Notes: generated by a model not told the origin, from the sequence alone. Positions 33,981-44,415 are shown, counted from the stretch's first letter. The stretch: 64,000 nt of DNA from Enterobacter hormaechei subsp. xiangfangensis (GCF_001729785.1 NZ_CP017183.1:1-64000), one strand, 5' to 3'. Numbers and translations: made by a program.

Positions 33981-34103
33981 TACGCTAAGTAGTTCGGGTT
34001 GCAGGAAGGCGGCAAGTGAGCGAATCCCCAGGAGCGTACATAGGTACGTGACTGGGGTGAGGGAACGCAGCCAACGCATTTGCAACCTGAACTACGACGC
34101 GTA
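33981..34103. repeat. ERIC element in the ilvB leader
   Basis: A 123-bp ERIC: terminal inverted repeats TACGCTAAGTAGTTCGGGTT and AACCTGAACTACGACGCGTA, with the central core GTGAGCGAATCCCCAGGAGC and GTGACTGGGGTGAG, which closely match the classic ERIC primer sites. It sits between the attenuator and ilvB. Removing it would leave about 106 bp between ivbL and ilvB. It is transcribed in the ilvBN mRNA, 29 bp before the ilvB start. Confidence 0.93.
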
Positions 34104-34132
34104 AAGCTGGCTCAGAAGAAAAGGACTGGAGC

Positions 34133-35821
34133 ATGGCAAGTTCGGGCACAACATCCACCAAGACGCGTTTTACAGGCGCGCAGCTGATTGTTCATTTACT
34201 GGAACGACAGGGCATCACCACCGTTGCGGGCATCCCGGGTGGGACCGTACTGCCGCTGTATGATGCGTTAAGCCAAAGCACACAGATCCGCCACGTGCTG
34301 GCGCGCCACGAGCAGGGCGCAGGCTTTATCGCCCAGGGCATGGCGCGTACCCAGGGTAAACCAGCGGTCTGTATGGCCTGTAGCGGGCCGGGCGCCACTA
34401 ACCTGGTGACCGCCATCGCCGACGCGCGTCTCGACTCCATTCCGCTGATCTGCATTACCGGCCAGGTGCCGTCCTCGATGATCGGCACCGATGCGTTCCA
34501 GGAAGTCGATACCTACGGCATCTCTATCCCCATCACCAAACATAACTATTTAGTTCGCGATATCAGCGAGCTGCCTCAGGTTATCAGCGATGCGTTCCGC
34601 ATCGCGCAGTCTGGCCGCCCGGGCCCGGTGTGGATAGACATTCCTAAGGATGTCCAGACCGCAGAGATCGAGATCGACATTCTGCCGGAGCCGGGCGAGC
34701 GTGCCCCCGCGCCGGAGTTCAGCGCTGAGAGCGTGCGCGATGCGGCGGCAATGATCAACGCCGCCAAACGCCCGGTGCTGTATCTGGGCGGCGGGGCGAT
34801 CAACGCAGCGGATGAAATCCGCCAGTTTGCGGAAAAAGCCAACCTGCCGACCACCATGACCCTGATGGCGCTGGGTATGCTGCCCAAAGCGCATCCATTG
34901 TCTTTAGGGATGCTGGGCATGCACGGCGCGCGCAGCACCAATTACATCCTGCAAGAGGCGGATTTGCTTATAGTTATGGGGGCGCGTTTTGATGACCGGG
35001 CGATTGGCAAAACCGAGCAGTTCTGCCCGAACGCCAAAATCATTCACGTGGATATCGACCGCGCCGAGCTGGGTAAAATCAAGCAGCCGCACGTGGCGAT
35101 CCAGGGCGACGTGGCCGAGGTGCTGGCGCAGCTGATCCCGCAGACGGTGGCAACCGACCGCGCCGACTGGCGCCAGCTGGTGGCCGATCTGCAACGCGAG
35201 TTCCCGGGCGCTATCCCAACCGAGGGCGACCCGCTGAGCCACTATGGTCTTATCAACGCTGTTGCCGCCTGCGTGGATGACAGCGCGATTATCACCACCG
35301 ACGTCGGCCAGCATCAGATGTGGACTGCCCAGGCGTATCCGCTGAACCGCCCGCGCCAGTGGCTGACCTCCGGCGGCCTTGGCACCATGGGCTTCGGCCT
35401 GCCAGCAGCGGTTGGCGCGGCGCTCGCCAACCCGGACCGTAAGGTGATCTGCTTCTCCGGTGACGGCAGCCTGATGATGAATATTCAGGAGATGGCGACG
35501 GCGGCCGAAAACCAGTTAGACGTCAAAATCATTCTGATGAACAACGAGGCGCTGGGTCTGGTACACCAGCAGCAGAGCCTGTTCTATAAGCAGGGCGTGT
35601 TTGCGGCGACCTATCCGGGGATGATCAACTTCATGCAGATTGCCGCTGGTTTTGGCCTGCACACCTGCGATCTGAACGCCGAAGAAGATGCCCACGCGGC
35701 GTTGCAGGATGCGATTTCTCGCCCTGGCCCGGCGTTGATCCACGTGCGTATCGACCCTGAACAAAAAGTGTATCCGATGGTGCCGCCGGGTGCGGCAAAT
35801 ACTGAGATGGTGGGAGAATAA
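34133..35821 (+). CDS. ilvB: Acetolactate synthase I, catalytic subunit IlvB
   Basis: IlvB condenses pyruvate with pyruvate or 2-ketobutyrate, the first common step to valine, leucine and isoleucine. It needs thiamine diphosphate, Mg2+ and FAD. The 562-aa protein has the E. coli length. The catalytic glutamate is in RHEQGAGF, the ThDP-binding motif is GDGSLMMNIQEMATAAENQ...NN, and the FAD-binding middle domain is present. The gene is controlled by ivbL attenuation and is coupled to ilvN 3 bp downstream. Confidence 0.96.
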   Translation: MASSGTTSTKTRFTGAQLIVHLLERQGITTVAGIPGGTVLPLYDALSQSTQIRHVLARHEQGAGFIAQGMARTQGKPAVCMACSGPGATNLVTAIADARLDSIPLICITGQVPSSMIGTDAFQEVDTYGISIPITKHNYLVRDISELPQVISDAFRIAQSGRPGPVWIDIPKDVQTAEIEIDILPEPGERAPAPEFSAESVRDAAAMINAAKRPVLYLGGGAINAADEIRQFAEKANLPTTMTLMALGMLPKAHPLSLGMLGMHGARSTNYILQEADLLIVMGARFDDRAIGKTEQFCPNAKIIHVDIDRAELGKIKQPHVAIQGDVAEVLAQLIPQTVATDRADWRQLVADLQREFPGAIPTEGDPLSHYGLINAVAACVDDSAIITTDVGQHQMWTAQAYPLNRPRQWLTSGGLGTMGFGLPAAVGAALANPDRKVICFSGDGSLMMNIQEMATAAENQLDVKIILMNNEALGLVHQQQSLFYKQGVFAATYPGMINFMQIAAGFGLHTCDLNAEEDAHAALQDAISRPGPALIHVRIDPEQKVYPMVPPGAANTEMVGE

Positions 35822-35824
35822 GCC

Positions 35825-36112
35825 ATGCAGAAACAACATGATAACGTCATTCTGGAACTCACCGTCCGCAACCACCCTGGCGTCATGACCCACGTCTGCG
35901 GGCTGTTTGCCCGCCGGGCATTTAACGTGGAAGGCATTCTCTGCCTGCCGATTCAGGGCAGCGAGCACAGCCGCATCTGGCTACTGGTCAACGACGACCA
36001 GCGTCTGGAGCAGATGATAGCGCAGATCGACAAGCTGGAAGACGTCACCAACGTGGCGCGCAACCAGTCCGATCCCACCATGTTTAACAAAATTGCGGTG
36101 TTCTTCGAATAG
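35825..36112 (+). CDS. ilvN: Acetolactate synthase I, regulatory subunit IlvN
   Basis: IlvN is the ACT-domain subunit that gives valine feedback inhibition of IlvB. The 95-aa protein (E. coli 96) carries the ACT motif [25 protein letters not shown] near residues 13-37. It follows ilvB by 3 bp. Confidence 0.95.
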   Translation: MQKQHDNVILELTVRNHPGVMTHVCGLFARRAFNVEGILCLPIQGSEHSRIWLLVNDDQRLEQMIAQIDKLEDVTNVARNQSDPTMFNKIAVFFE

Positions 36113-36145
36113 ATCGCTTAAGGTAAGCGTCTTTCGCTCTTGTAG

Positions 36146-36171
36146 GCCGGATAAGCGCAGCGCCATCCGGC
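36146..36171. repeat. REP element between ilvN and uhpA
   Basis: GCCGGATAAGCGCAGCGCCATCCGGC is a palindromic REP unit followed by five Ts, so it can also act as the ilvN terminator. It lies within 25 bp of the uhpA start. Confidence 0.85.
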
Positions 36172-36194
36172 TTTTTCAGACCGCAGGAACACAC

Positions 36195-36788
36195 ATGACC
36201 ACCATCGCCCTTATTGACGACCACCTTATCGTCCGCTCTGGCTTTGCCCAGCTTCTCAACCTCGAACCGGATTTCCAGGTCGTGGCCGAGTTTGGCTCCG
36301 GTCGCGAGGCGCTGGCGGGCCTGCCGGGGCGCGGGGTGCAGGTCTGTATCTGCGATATCTCAATGCCGGATCTCTCCGGGCTTGAGCTGTTAAGCCAGCT
36401 GCCGAAAGGAATGGCGACCATTATGCTCTCGGTCCACGACAGCCCGGCGCTGGTCGAGCAGGCGCTCAACGCGGGGGCGCGCGGGTTCCTCTCAAAACGC
36501 TGTAGCCCGGATGAGCTGATCGCCGCCGTGCGCACCGTCTCCACCGGCGGCTGCTACCTGACGCCGGATATCGCCATCAAGCTGGCGGCGGGACGGCAGG
36601 ATCCACTCACCAGACGCGAGCGTCAGGTGGCAGAGAAACTTGCCCAGGGCATGTCGGTGAAAGAGATTGCCGTAGAGCTGGGATTGTCGCCAAAGACCGT
36701 TCACGTTCATCGCGCCAACCTGATGGAAAAACTCAACGTCAGTAACGATGTCGAGCTGGCGCGCCGTATGTTTGACAGCTGGCAATGA
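36195..36788 (+). CDS. uhpA: Response regulator UhpA
   Basis: UhpA activates uhpT when external glucose-6-phosphate is sensed by UhpC and signalled through UhpB. The 197-aa protein has a receiver domain with phosphoacceptor D54 (CDISMPD) and acidic pocket D8-D9, then a NarL/LuxR HTH (about 135-195: [35 protein letters not shown]). I chose the ATG at 36195 after CAGGAAC, as in E. coli; the longer frame runs through the REP element. It overlaps uhpB by 4 bp. Confidence 0.96.
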   Translation: MTTIALIDDHLIVRSGFAQLLNLEPDFQVVAEFGSGREALAGLPGRGVQVCICDISMPDLSGLELLSQLPKGMATIMLSVHDSPALVEQALNAGARGFLSKRCSPDELIAAVRTVSTGGCYLTPDIAIKLAAGRQDPLTRRERQVAEKLAQGMSVKEIAVELGLSPKTVHVHRANLMEKLNVSNDVELARRMFDSWQ

Positions 36789-38290
36789 ACTCCCTTTTTT
36801 CGCGGCTGATCGCCGTTGTCGCCAGCTTTTTTATCTTCTCCGCCGCGTGGTTCTGCCTGTGGAGTATCAGCCTGCATCTGGTGGAACGCCCGGAGCTGGC
36901 GGTGCTGCTGTTCCCCTTTGGCCTGCGTCTGGGGCTGATGCTGCAATGCCCGCGCGGCTACTGGCCGGTGCTGCTGGGCGCAGAGTGGCTGATGCTGATC
37001 TGGCTGGCGCAGGAAGTGGCGCTGGCGCATCTGCCGTTATTGATAACCGGAAGCCTGCTCACGCTTATCCCGGTCGCCCTGATTTCCCGCTACCGTCACC
37101 AGCGCGACTGGCGCACGCTGCTGCGTCAGGGGGCGGCGCTAATTGCCGCCGCGCTGTTGCAGTCTCTGCCGTGGGTGGGTGAAAAGGAGGTGCTTAACGC
37201 CCTGCTGCTGACCCTTACCGGCGGCCTGACGCTGGCCCCGACCTGCCTTGTGATCTGGCATTATCTTACAAGCACTGTCTGGCAGCCGCTCGGCCCGGCG
37301 CTGGTCTCCCAGCCGGTGAACTGGCGTGCCCGGCATCTCATCTGGTATCTGCTGCTGTTTGTGGTGAGCCTGTGGCTCCAGCTTGGTCTCCCCGCTGAAT
37401 TATCACGCTTCACGCCGTTTTGTCTGGCGCTGCCGATCATCGCCCTTGCCTGGCACTACGGCTGGCAGGGCGCATTGATCGCCACGCTGATGAACGCCAT
37501 CGCGCTGATTGCCAGCCAGACCTGGCACGATCATCCGGTAGATTTACTGCTTTCCCTGCTGGCCCAGAGCCTGACCGGGCTGCTGCTCGGCGCGGGCATA
37601 CAGCGCCTGCGCGAGCTGAACCAGTCCCTGCAAAACGAGCTGGCGCGCAACCGCCGTCTGGCGGAGCGTCTGCTGGAGACGGAAGAGAGCGTGCGGCAAG
37701 AGGTTGCCCGCGAGCTGCACGACGACATCGGCCAGACCATCACCGCCATCCGTACCCAGGCGGGCATTGTTCAGCGCCTGGCGGCAGAAAACGCGGGCGT
37801 GAAGCAGGGCGGGGCGCATATCGAACAGCTTTCGCTGGGCGTCTATGATTCCGTTCGTCGCCTGTTAGGGCGGCTGCGCCCGCGCCAGCTTGACGATCTC
37901 TCCCTGGAGCAGGCGGTACGCTCTCTGATGCGCGAGATGGAGCTGGAAAGCCGCGGCATTGTCAGCCATCTCGACTGGCGCATTAGCGAACCTGCGCTGA
38001 GCGAAGGCCAGCGCGTAACCCTGTTCCGTGTCTGTCAGGAGGGGCTGAACAATATCGTCAAACATGCCAGTGCCAGCGCGGTCACGATCCAGGGCTGGCA
38101 GCAGGACGAGCGCCTGATGCTGGTGATTGAAGACGACGGCTGCGGCCTGCCGCCGGGCTCCGGGCAGCAGGGCTTTGGCCTGGCGGGCATGCGCGAGCGC
38201 GTAAAGGCGCTTGGCGGCACGCTGAGCCTCTCCTGCACCCACGGGACGCGCGTCAGCGTCAGTTTGCCGTTAAGGACGCATCATGTTTAA
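36785..38290 (+). CDS. uhpB: Sensor histidine kinase UhpB
   Basis: UhpB is an inner-membrane kinase that phosphorylates UhpA under the control of UhpC. The 501-aa protein has about eight N-terminal helices (a MASE1-like region, 1-275), a HisKA_3 dimerisation domain with H312 in [11 protein letters not shown], and a C-terminal HATPase with GLNNIVKHA and IEDDGCGLP...[11 protein letters not shown]. It overlaps uhpA by 4 bp and uhpC by 8 bp. Confidence 0.95.
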   Translation: MNSLFSRLIAVVASFFIFSAAWFCLWSISLHLVERPELAVLLFPFGLRLGLMLQCPRGYWPVLLGAEWLMLIWLAQEVALAHLPLLITGSLLTLIPVALISRYRHQRDWRTLLRQGAALIAAALLQSLPWVGEKEVLNALLLTLTGGLTLAPTCLVIWHYLTSTVWQPLGPALVSQPVNWRARHLIWYLLLFVVSLWLQLGLPAELSRFTPFCLALPIIALAWHYGWQGALIATLMNAIALIASQTWHDHPVDLLLSLLAQSLTGLLLGAGIQRLRELNQSLQNELARNRRLAERLLETEESVRQEVARELHDDIGQTITAIRTQAGIVQRLAAENAGVKQGGAHIEQLSLGVYDSVRRLLGRLRPRQLDDLSLEQAVRSLMREMELESRGIVSHLDWRISEPALSEGQRVTLFRVCQEGLNNIVKHASASAVTIQGWQQDERLMLVIEDDGCGLPPGSGQQGFGLAGMRERVKALGGTLSLSCTHGTRVSVSLPLRTHHV

Positions 38291-39593
38291 AACCCCCGCC
38301 AGCGCCGCCCCGCTAAGCAACAAAGCGGAAATCGACTCCCGCTACCGCTACTGGCGTCGCCATATCCTGATTACCATCTGGCTCGGCTACGCGCTGTTCT
38401 ACTTTACCCGCAAAAGCTTCAACGCCGCCGCGCCTGAGATCCTCGCGAGCGGCGTGATGACCCGCACCGATATCGGCCTGCTGGCGACGCTGTTTTACAT
38501 CACCTACGGCCTGTCGAAGTTCTTCTCCGGCATCGTCAGCGATCGCTCCAACGCGCGTTATTTTATGGGCGTCGGGCTGATCGCCACCGGCGTGGTGAAT
38601 ATTCTGTTTGGCTTCTCCACCTCGCTCTGGGCCTTCGCCCTGCTGTGGGCGCTGAACGCCTTTTTCCAGGGCTGGGGCGCGCCGGTCTGCGCCCGCCTGC
38701 TGACCGCCTGGTACTCACGCAACGAGCGTGGCGGCTGGTGGGCGATATGGAACACCGCGCATAACGTCGGCGGGGCGCTGATCCCGATGGTGGTGGGTGC
38801 CGCGGCGCTGCACTACGGCTGGCGCGCGGGGATGATGATAGCCGGTGGCCTCGCGATTGTCGCCGGGCTGTTCCTCTGCTGGCGCCTGCGCGACAGGCCG
38901 CAGACCGTCGGCCTTCCACCGGTGGGCGACTGGCGGCACGACGAAATGGAGATCGCCCAGCAGCAGGAAGGGGCCGGGCTGTCCCGCCAGGAGATCCTCA
39001 CCAAATACGTGCTGAAAAACCCCTACATCTGGCTGCTGTCGCTCTGCTACGTGCTGGTCTACGTGGTGCGCGCGGCCATTAACGACTGGGGCAATCTGTA
39101 CATGTCCGAGACGCTCGGCGTGGATCTGGTGACCGCCAACTCGGCGGTGACCATGTTTGAACTGGGCGGGTTTATCGGCGCGCTGGTGGCGGGCTGGGGC
39201 TCGGACAAGCTGTTCAACGGCAACCGCGGCCCGATGAACCTGATTTTTGCCGCCGGGATCTTGCTCTCCGTCGGCTCACTATGGTTGATGCCGTTCGCCA
39301 GCTACGTGATGCAGGCGGCGTGCTTCTTCACCATCGGATTTTTCGTCTTTGGCCCGCAGATGCTGATCGGCATGGCGGCGGCGGAGTGTTCCCACAAAGA
39401 GGCGGCCGGCGCGGCGACGGGCTTTGTCGGGCTGTTTGCCTATCTTGGCGCATCGCTCTCCGGCTGGCCGCTGGCGCGGGTGATCGACATCTGGCACTGG
39501 AGCGGGTTCTTCGCGGTGATCGCCATCGCGGCGGGCATCTCCGCCCTGCTTTTACTGCCGTTTTTGCACGCGCAGGCGCCGCGCGAAGCGTGA
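38283..39593 (+). CDS. uhpC: Glucose-6-phosphate sensor UhpC (MFS fold)
   Basis: UhpC resembles the transporter UhpT but serves as the receptor for external glucose-6-phosphate and activates UhpB. The 436-aa protein has about 12 helices, with the organophosphate:phosphate antiporter signature [15 protein letters not shown] and [13 protein letters not shown]. It is the third gene of uhpABC. Confidence 0.94.
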   Translation: MFKTPASAAPLSNKAEIDSRYRYWRRHILITIWLGYALFYFTRKSFNAAAPEILASGVMTRTDIGLLATLFYITYGLSKFFSGIVSDRSNARYFMGVGLIATGVVNILFGFSTSLWAFALLWALNAFFQGWGAPVCARLLTAWYSRNERGGWWAIWNTAHNVGGALIPMVVGAAALHYGWRAGMMIAGGLAIVAGLFLCWRLRDRPQTVGLPPVGDWRHDEMEIAQQQEGAGLSRQEILTKYVLKNPYIWLLSLCYVLVYVVRAAINDWGNLYMSETLGVDLVTANSAVTMFELGGFIGALVAGWGSDKLFNGNRGPMNLIFAAGILLSVGSLWLMPFASYVMQAACFFTIGFFVFGPQMLIGMAAAECSHKEAAGAATGFVGLFAYLGASLSGWPLARVIDIWHWSGFFAVIAIAAGISALLLLPFLHAQAPREA

Positions 39594-39620
39594 CGCGCCT
39601 CACCTTTTGCTGCCGAGACG

Positions 39621-39693
39621 CGCAAAACTAAGAAATTTTCCCGGTTTTACCTGGACGCTGTCTCAGGCATCTCTCCCGGCTGGTTTTTACAAT
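39621..39693 (+). promoter_or_regulatory. uhpT promoter with inverted UhpA sites
   Basis: CGCAAAACTAAGAAA (39621-39635) and, on the other strand, GGTAAAACCGGGAAA (39637-39651) form an inverted pair resembling the UhpA-binding consensus GGCAAAACNNNGAAA as I recall it. A -10-like TACAAT lies at 39688-39693, and AGGAG precedes uhpT. Confidence 0.65.
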
Positions 39694-39725
39694 GCTGCAA
39701 AAATCAGCTCAGGAGTAAACCAACC

Positions 39726-41117
39726 ATGCTGGCCTTCTTAAACCAGGTGCGCAAGCCGACCCTGGATCTGCCGCTCGACGTGCGGCGCAAGATGTGGTTC
39801 AAACCGTTCATGCAGTCTTATCTGGTGGTCTTCATCGGCTACCTGACCATGTATCTGATCCGCAAAAACTTTAACATCGCGCAGAACGACATGATCTCGA
39901 CCTACGGGCTGAGCATGACCCAACTGGGGATGATTGGCCTGGGCTTTTCCATCACCTACGGCGTGGGGAAAACGGTTGTGTCCTACTACGCGGACGGCAA
40001 AAACACCAAGCAGTTCCTGCCGTTTATGCTGATCCTCTCCGCTATCTGTATGCTCGGCTTCAGCGCCAGCATGGGCGCGGGCTCCGTCAGCCTGTTCCTG
40101 ATGATCGCCTTCTACGCCCTGAGCGGTTTTTTCCAGAGTACCGGCGGGTCGTGCAGCTACTCCACCATTACCAAATGGACCCCACGCCGCAAGCGTGGTT
40201 CCTACCTCGGCATGTGGAACATCTCCCACAACCTCGGCGGAGCGGGCGCGGCTGGCGTGGCGCTGTTTGGCGCAAACTACCTGTTCGACGGCCATGTGAT
40301 CGGCATGTTTATCTTCCCGTCGATTATCGCCCTGATCGTCGGCTTTATCGGCCTTCGCTACGGCAGCGACTCCCCGGAATCATACGGCCTCGGCAAAGCC
40401 GAAGAGCTGTTCGGCGAGGAGATCAGCGAAGAGGACAAAGAGACCGAAGAGAACGAGATGACCAAATGGCAGATCTTTGTTGAGTACGTGCTGAAAAACA
40501 AAGTGATTTGGCTGCTCTGCTTCTCAAACATCTTCCTCTACGTGGTGCGTATCGGCATTGACCAGTGGTCAACCGTGTATGCTTTCCAGGAGCTGAAGCT
40601 TTCTAAAGAGGTGGCGATTCAGGGCTTCACCCTGTTCGAAGTGGGCGCGCTGGTCGGCACGCTGCTGTGGGGCTGGCTCTCCGACCTCGCCAACGGCCGT
40701 CGCGCGCTGGTGGCCTGCATCGCGCTGGCGCTGATTATCGCCACGCTCGGCGTTTACCAGCACGCCAGCAACCAGTACGTTTATCTGGCGTCCCTGTTCG
40801 CGCTCGGCTTCCTGGTGTTTGGCCCTCAGCTGCTGATTGGCGTGGCGGCCGTAGGGTTCGTGCCGAAAAAAGCGATCGGCGCCGCCGATGGGATTAAAGG
40901 CACCTTCGCCTACCTGATCGGCGACAGCTTCGCCAAGCTGGGCCTGGGGATGATCGCCGACGGCACGCCGATTTTCGGCCTCACCGGCTGGGCGGGCACC
41001 TTCGCGGCGCTGGATGCGGCAGCGATCGGCTGTATCGTCCTGATGGCGATGGTCGCGGTGCTGGAAGAACGTAAAATTCGCCGTGAGAATCGTGCGCAGA
41101 AATTAAAAGTAGCCTGA
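39726..41117 (+). CDS. uhpT: Hexose-6-phosphate:phosphate antiporter UhpT
   Basis: UhpT imports glucose-6-phosphate and other hexose phosphates in exchange for phosphate; it is also the main entry route for fosfomycin. The 463-aa protein equals the E. coli length, with about 12 helices. The antiporter motifs include [15 protein letters not shown] near residue 45 and [13 protein letters not shown]. The frame is intact, so fosfomycin uptake by this route should be functional. It is transcribed from its own UhpA-dependent promoter. Confidence 0.96.
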   Translation: MLAFLNQVRKPTLDLPLDVRRKMWFKPFMQSYLVVFIGYLTMYLIRKNFNIAQNDMISTYGLSMTQLGMIGLGFSITYGVGKTVVSYYADGKNTKQFLPFMLILSAICMLGFSASMGAGSVSLFLMIAFYALSGFFQSTGGSCSYSTITKWTPRRKRGSYLGMWNISHNLGGAGAAGVALFGANYLFDGHVIGMFIFPSIIALIVGFIGLRYGSDSPESYGLGKAEELFGEEISEEDKETEENEMTKWQIFVEYVLKNKVIWLLCFSNIFLYVVRIGIDQWSTVYAFQELKLSKEVAIQGFTLFEVGALVGTLLWGWLSDLANGRRALVACIALALIIATLGVYQHASNQYVYLASLFALGFLVFGPQLLIGVAAVGFVPKKAIGAADGIKGTFAYLIGDSFAKLGLGMIADGTPIFGLTGWAGTFAALDAAAIGCIVLMAMVAVLEERKIRRENRAQKLKVA

Positions 41118-41136
41118 GTGTGCAGGTAACTTCTTT

Positions 41137-41163
41137 GCCCGGTGTGTGATGCCGGGCTTTTTT
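41137..41163 (+). terminator. uhpT terminator
   Basis: GCCCGG-TGTGTGATG-CCGGGC followed by six Ts, 20 bp after the uhpT stop. Confidence 0.88.
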
Positions 41164-41278
41164 ATTTGCACGCCACACCTTTACCCCGCTTTACACACTC
41201 ACCCTTCTCCATGCTCTACAGTGTTTTTGCTGCCGCCTTTCGTGCAGCCTTAGCCCCTTTTGCTAACGGAGAGCTTGC

Positions 41279-42283
41279 ATGTTAACCCGACGATTGTCCT
41301 GCCTGGCGCTGCTGATGGCGCTGGCCTCCCCCGCAATGGCCGCGAATGCACCTACCTACGGCGAGAAGCTGGAAGGTTTTGACTACGGCTGGCCGGTAAA
41401 ACACTTTACCTTTACCTCGCAGAACCAGCCTCTGGATATGGCTTACCTGGACGTGAAGCCGGAAAAACCCAACGGCCGCACCGTGGTGCTGATGCACGGC
41501 AAAAACTTCTGCGCCGGTACCTGGGACGGCACGATCCGCGCGCTTTCAGCCAGCGGGTATCGCGTGATCGCACCCGACCAGATCGGCTTCTGCAAATCCA
41601 CCAAGCCGGAGCATTATCAGTACACCTTCCAGCAGCTGGCGGATAACACCCACGCGCTGCTGAAAACGCTGGGCGTCGATCGCGTCACGGTCATCGGCCA
41701 TTCGACCGGCGGCATGCTGGCGACCCGCTACGCGCTGATGTGGCCGCAGCAGGTGGAACAGCTGGTGATGGTGAACCCAATAGGGCTTGAAGACTGGAAA
41801 GCGCGCGGCGTGCCGCATATTACGGTCGACCAGTGGTACCAGCGTGAGCTGAAGGTCAGTGCCGACGGCATTCGTCAGTACGAGAAAAACACCTACTACG
41901 CCGGGGAGTGGAAGCCGGAGTACGAGCGCTGGGTCACCATGCTTGCCGGGTTAAACAACGGGCCAGGCAAAGCGCGCGTGGCGTGGAACTCGGTGCTGCT
42001 CTACGACATGATTTATACCCAGCCGGTCGTCTATGAATTTAACGAGCTGAAGATGCCGGTATTATTGATGATCGGCACGAAGGACAACACCGCCATCGGG
42101 AAAGATCTCGCCCCGCCTGAGATCCGCAAAACGCTCGGCAACTATGCGGTGCTGGGAAAGGAGACGGCGAAGCGCATCCCGCACGCTACGCTGGTGGAAT
42201 TTAACGACATGGGCCACGCGCCGCAGATGCAGGATCCTGAGCGCTTCCACGAGGCGCTGCTTAAGGGGCTTCAGGCCCGCTGA
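41279..42283 (+). CDS. Exported alpha/beta hydrolase
   Basis: The 334-aa protein has a signal peptide (about 1-21, cleaved after AMA) and an alpha/beta-hydrolase fold. The nucleophile elbow is GHSTGG (Ser near 143), the oxyanion motif is LMHGKNF, the acid is probably Asp in IGTKDNT and the base His in MGHAPQ. It is likely a periplasmic esterase or similar enzyme; the substrate is unknown. GGAGAG precedes the start. Its 3' end overlaps the convergent LysR gene by 13 bp. E. coli has adeQ (yicO) in this interval. Confidence 0.87.
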   Translation: MLTRRLSCLALLMALASPAMAANAPTYGEKLEGFDYGWPVKHFTFTSQNQPLDMAYLDVKPEKPNGRTVVLMHGKNFCAGTWDGTIRALSASGYRVIAPDQIGFCKSTKPEHYQYTFQQLADNTHALLKTLGVDRVTVIGHSTGGMLATRYALMWPQQVEQLVMVNPIGLEDWKARGVPHITVDQWYQRELKVSADGIRQYEKNTYYAGEWKPEYERWVTMLAGLNNGPGKARVAWNSVLLYDMIYTQPVVYEFNELKMPVLLMIGTKDNTAIGKDLAPPEIRKTLGNYAVLGKETAKRIPHATLVEFNDMGHAPQMQDPERFHEALLKGLQAR

Positions 42284-43173
42284 CTGGTTTGCAGCAACAG
42301 CCCGCGCAGCCACGCCTGCGCGGGATTGCGGTGCGTTCTGCCGTGCCAGGCCATGCTCTTGGTAAAGCCTGGCACTGGAACTGGCGTCTCGCAGATGAAC
42401 ATCCCCGTCTGATTTTCCGCGATGCGTGACGGCACGACGGCAATCATATCGCTGAGGGCCAGCACGTCCGGCAGAACCAAAAAGTGGCTCACCGAGAGCC
42501 CCACGTGCCGCGTCCGGCCAATTTTCTCCAGCGCGCTATCGGTTACCCCGCGAAAGCCGTCTCCCTCGTAAGAGATCAGCACATGCTCAAGGGCGCAAAA
42601 TCGGTCTAACGTCATTGGCTCTCCGGCGTTTGGATGATCGGCGCGCATCATGCATACGTACCGTTCATCATAAAGCGCACGGCTGTGAAGCTCATCGGGC
42701 GTGGTGTGGGGGGTGATAAGCGCTACGTCAATAGCGCCCTGCTCAAGCTGGCTGACAAGGCTACCGGGGGTAACGGGCACCACGCGCACGCGTATGCCAG
42801 GCGCCTGTGTTTTAAGGGCGGCGATAAACGGCACAACAACCGCCCGAAGTGCATAATCCGTAGCGGCAAGAGTGAAGGTGAGGCGAGCGGTATTTGGGTC
42901 AAAGGCAACGGGCTGAAGCAGCACGTCGATATCCGCGAGAATGCGCTTCACCGGAGCGGCCAGCGCTTCCGCGCGCGTGGTTGGCACCATGCCGTGCGGG
43001 GCGCGGATAAAGAGCGGATCGTCGAAGTAGTCCCGCAGGCGGTTGAGCATGCCGCTCACGGCGGGCTGGGTCAGAGCAAGACGCGCCGCCGCGCGGGTGA
43101 CGCTGCGTTCATCCAGCAGAGCGTCAAGCGTTTTCAGCAGGTTTAGATCCAGCGTGCGCAGATCCGCTTTCAT
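42271..43173 (-). CDS. LysR-family regulator
   Basis: The 300-aa protein has a NodD/NahR-like N-terminal HTH (DLNLLKTLDALLDERSVTRAAARLALTQPAVSGMLNRLRDYFDDPLF, about 8-53) and a LysR effector domain (about 95-290). It is convergent with the hydrolase and divergent from yicN. Which of them it controls is not evident; the hydrolase is the more likely accessory partner. Confidence 0.87.
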   Translation of the reverse strand: MKADLRTLDLNLLKTLDALLDERSVTRAAARLALTQPAVSGMLNRLRDYFDDPLFIRAPHGMVPTTRAEALAAPVKRILADIDVLLQPVAFDPNTARLTFTLAATDYALRAVVVPFIAALKTQAPGIRVRVVPVTPGSLVSQLEQGAIDVALITPHTTPDELHSRALYDERYVCMMRADHPNAGEPMTLDRFCALEHVLISYEGDGFRGVTDSALEKIGRTRHVGLSVSHFLVLPDVLALSDMIAVVPSRIAENQTGMFICETPVPVPGFTKSMAWHGRTHRNPAQAWLRGLLLQTSQRA

Positions 43174-43272
43174 GATGTTTTGCTACCTCTTTTCCGTTCA
43201 CTATTATGGCGCTGCCCGCTGTCGACGCGTTGCGTTTCCCGCTATGATGGGCGGCTAGTCTAAGGAGAACGC

Positions 43273-43725
43273 ATGGTCTGGATAATGCTGGCAACGCTTG
43301 CCGTGGTGTTTGTAGTTGGGTTTCGTGTCCTGACCTCGGATTCCCGCCGCGCCATCAAACGCTTGAGCGAACGGCTGGGTATCACCCCGATGCCGGTAGA
43401 ATCGATGATCGACCAGTTCGGTAAAACGCCGGGCAATGAGTTTATCCGCTACCTTGAGCGCCCAGACGAAGCGCACCTGCAAAACGCCGCCCAGGTCCTG
43501 CTTATCTGGCAGGTCTGCATCGTCGACGGGAGCGAAGAGAATCTGCATACCTGGCACCGCATGCTGCGTAAAGCCCGCCTGGCCGCACCGATCACCGATG
43601 CGCAAATCCGCCTCGCGCTCGGCTTCATGCGCGAGATAGAGCCCGATCCGCAGGAGCTTGACGCCTTCCAGCTGCGCTATAACCAGCTTTTCCTCCCGGA
43701 AGAGGGCGTGTTTTATCTGCACTGA
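43273..43725 (+). CDS. yicN: YicN, DUF1198 family protein
   Basis: The 150-aa protein has one N-terminal membrane helix (about 2-20: WIMLATLAVVFVVGFRVL) followed by a cytoplasmic helical domain. It matches E. coli YicN in length and sequence, including NAAQVLLIWQ and ITDAQIRLALGFMRE. Function unknown. TAAGGAGA precedes the start. A small palindrome ATCACG-AAA-CGTGAT (43728-43742) lies just after the stop. Confidence 0.9.
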   Translation: MVWIMLATLAVVFVVGFRVLTSDSRRAIKRLSERLGITPMPVESMIDQFGKTPGNEFIRYLERPDEAHLQNAAQVLLIWQVCIVDGSEENLHTWHRMLRKARLAAPITDAQIRLALGFMREIEPDPQELDAFQLRYNQLFLPEEGVFYLH

Positions 43726-43822
43726 TATCACGAAACGTGATGAAGAGTATAAAGCATCGTCATTAGATTTATATCTGCCGCAGGCGCACCATCACTTCAT
43801 CCACTCGCTGATGAGGTGAACC

Positions 43823-44350
43823 ATGAAACAATCCGCCATTATCTGGCCAAACGACTACCTGCCAGGCACAACCGATAACTTTGCATCCAACGAAATCATC
43901 GTCGCCGGGCTGAGCGCAAAAGAGATTTGGGCGCAGCTTAACGACACTACCCTGTGGCCGAACTACTACAGCAACGCCGAAGATATTCGTTTTCACGACG
44001 GCAGCGGTCCGGAACTGAGCGCCAACGCCCGCTTCCGCTTTACGACCTTTGGCTTCCCGGTTGAGGCGCAGGTCACGGAGTATGTTCTGCCCGTTGACGG
44101 CGAAGCCGCACGGATCGCCTGGCACGGCTGGGTGGAGGGCGATGCCAGCTCGCGTCTGGATGTGATCCACGCCTGGCTGTTTGAAGACTTGCCGGGAAAC
44201 CGCGTCCGTATTCTGACTCAGGAGTCGCAGAAAGGCGTTCCTGCACAGGAACTTGCTCGCACCGTGCCGAATCCGATGATCAACGGGCACCAGGAGTGGA
44301 TCGTTGGGCTGGCGAATGCAGCGATGCAAGAAAAGTTGTCGAAACGTTAA
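43823..44350 (+). CDS. SRPBCC-family (START-like) protein
   Basis: The 175-aa cytoplasmic protein shows the SRPBCC/polyketide-cyclase pattern: an N-terminal NEIIVAGLSAKEIWAQLND.TLWPNYY, a middle beta-sheet region, and a C-terminal helix NGHQEWIVGLANAAMQEKL. Such proteins bind hydrophobic ligands; the ligand is unknown. GAGGTGA precedes the start. It separates yicN from nepI and is not part of the E. coli arrangement. Confidence 0.75.
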   Translation: MKQSAIIWPNDYLPGTTDNFASNEIIVAGLSAKEIWAQLNDTTLWPNYYSNAEDIRFHDGSGPELSANARFRFTTFGFPVEAQVTEYVLPVDGEAARIAWHGWVEGDASSRLDVIHAWLFEDLPGNRVRILTQESQKGVPAQELARTVPNPMINGHQEWIVGLANAAMQEKLSKR

Positions 44351-44415
44351 ATTCGTCACACTTTTGATGATAAACTGCGCGACTTTTCCGCACGTTTTTA
44401 TCTTCAGGTGATGCC

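Noticed and set aside
36093-36194. N-terminal extension of UhpA
   Set aside because: The extra 34 codons run through ilvN's end and a REP element; the ATG at 36195 has a ribosome site and matches E. coli.
43728-43742. Palindrome ATCACG-AAA-CGTGAT after yicN as terminator or operator
   Set aside because: The stem is only 6 bp, with no T-tract; too little to call, although it could be a weak regulatory site.
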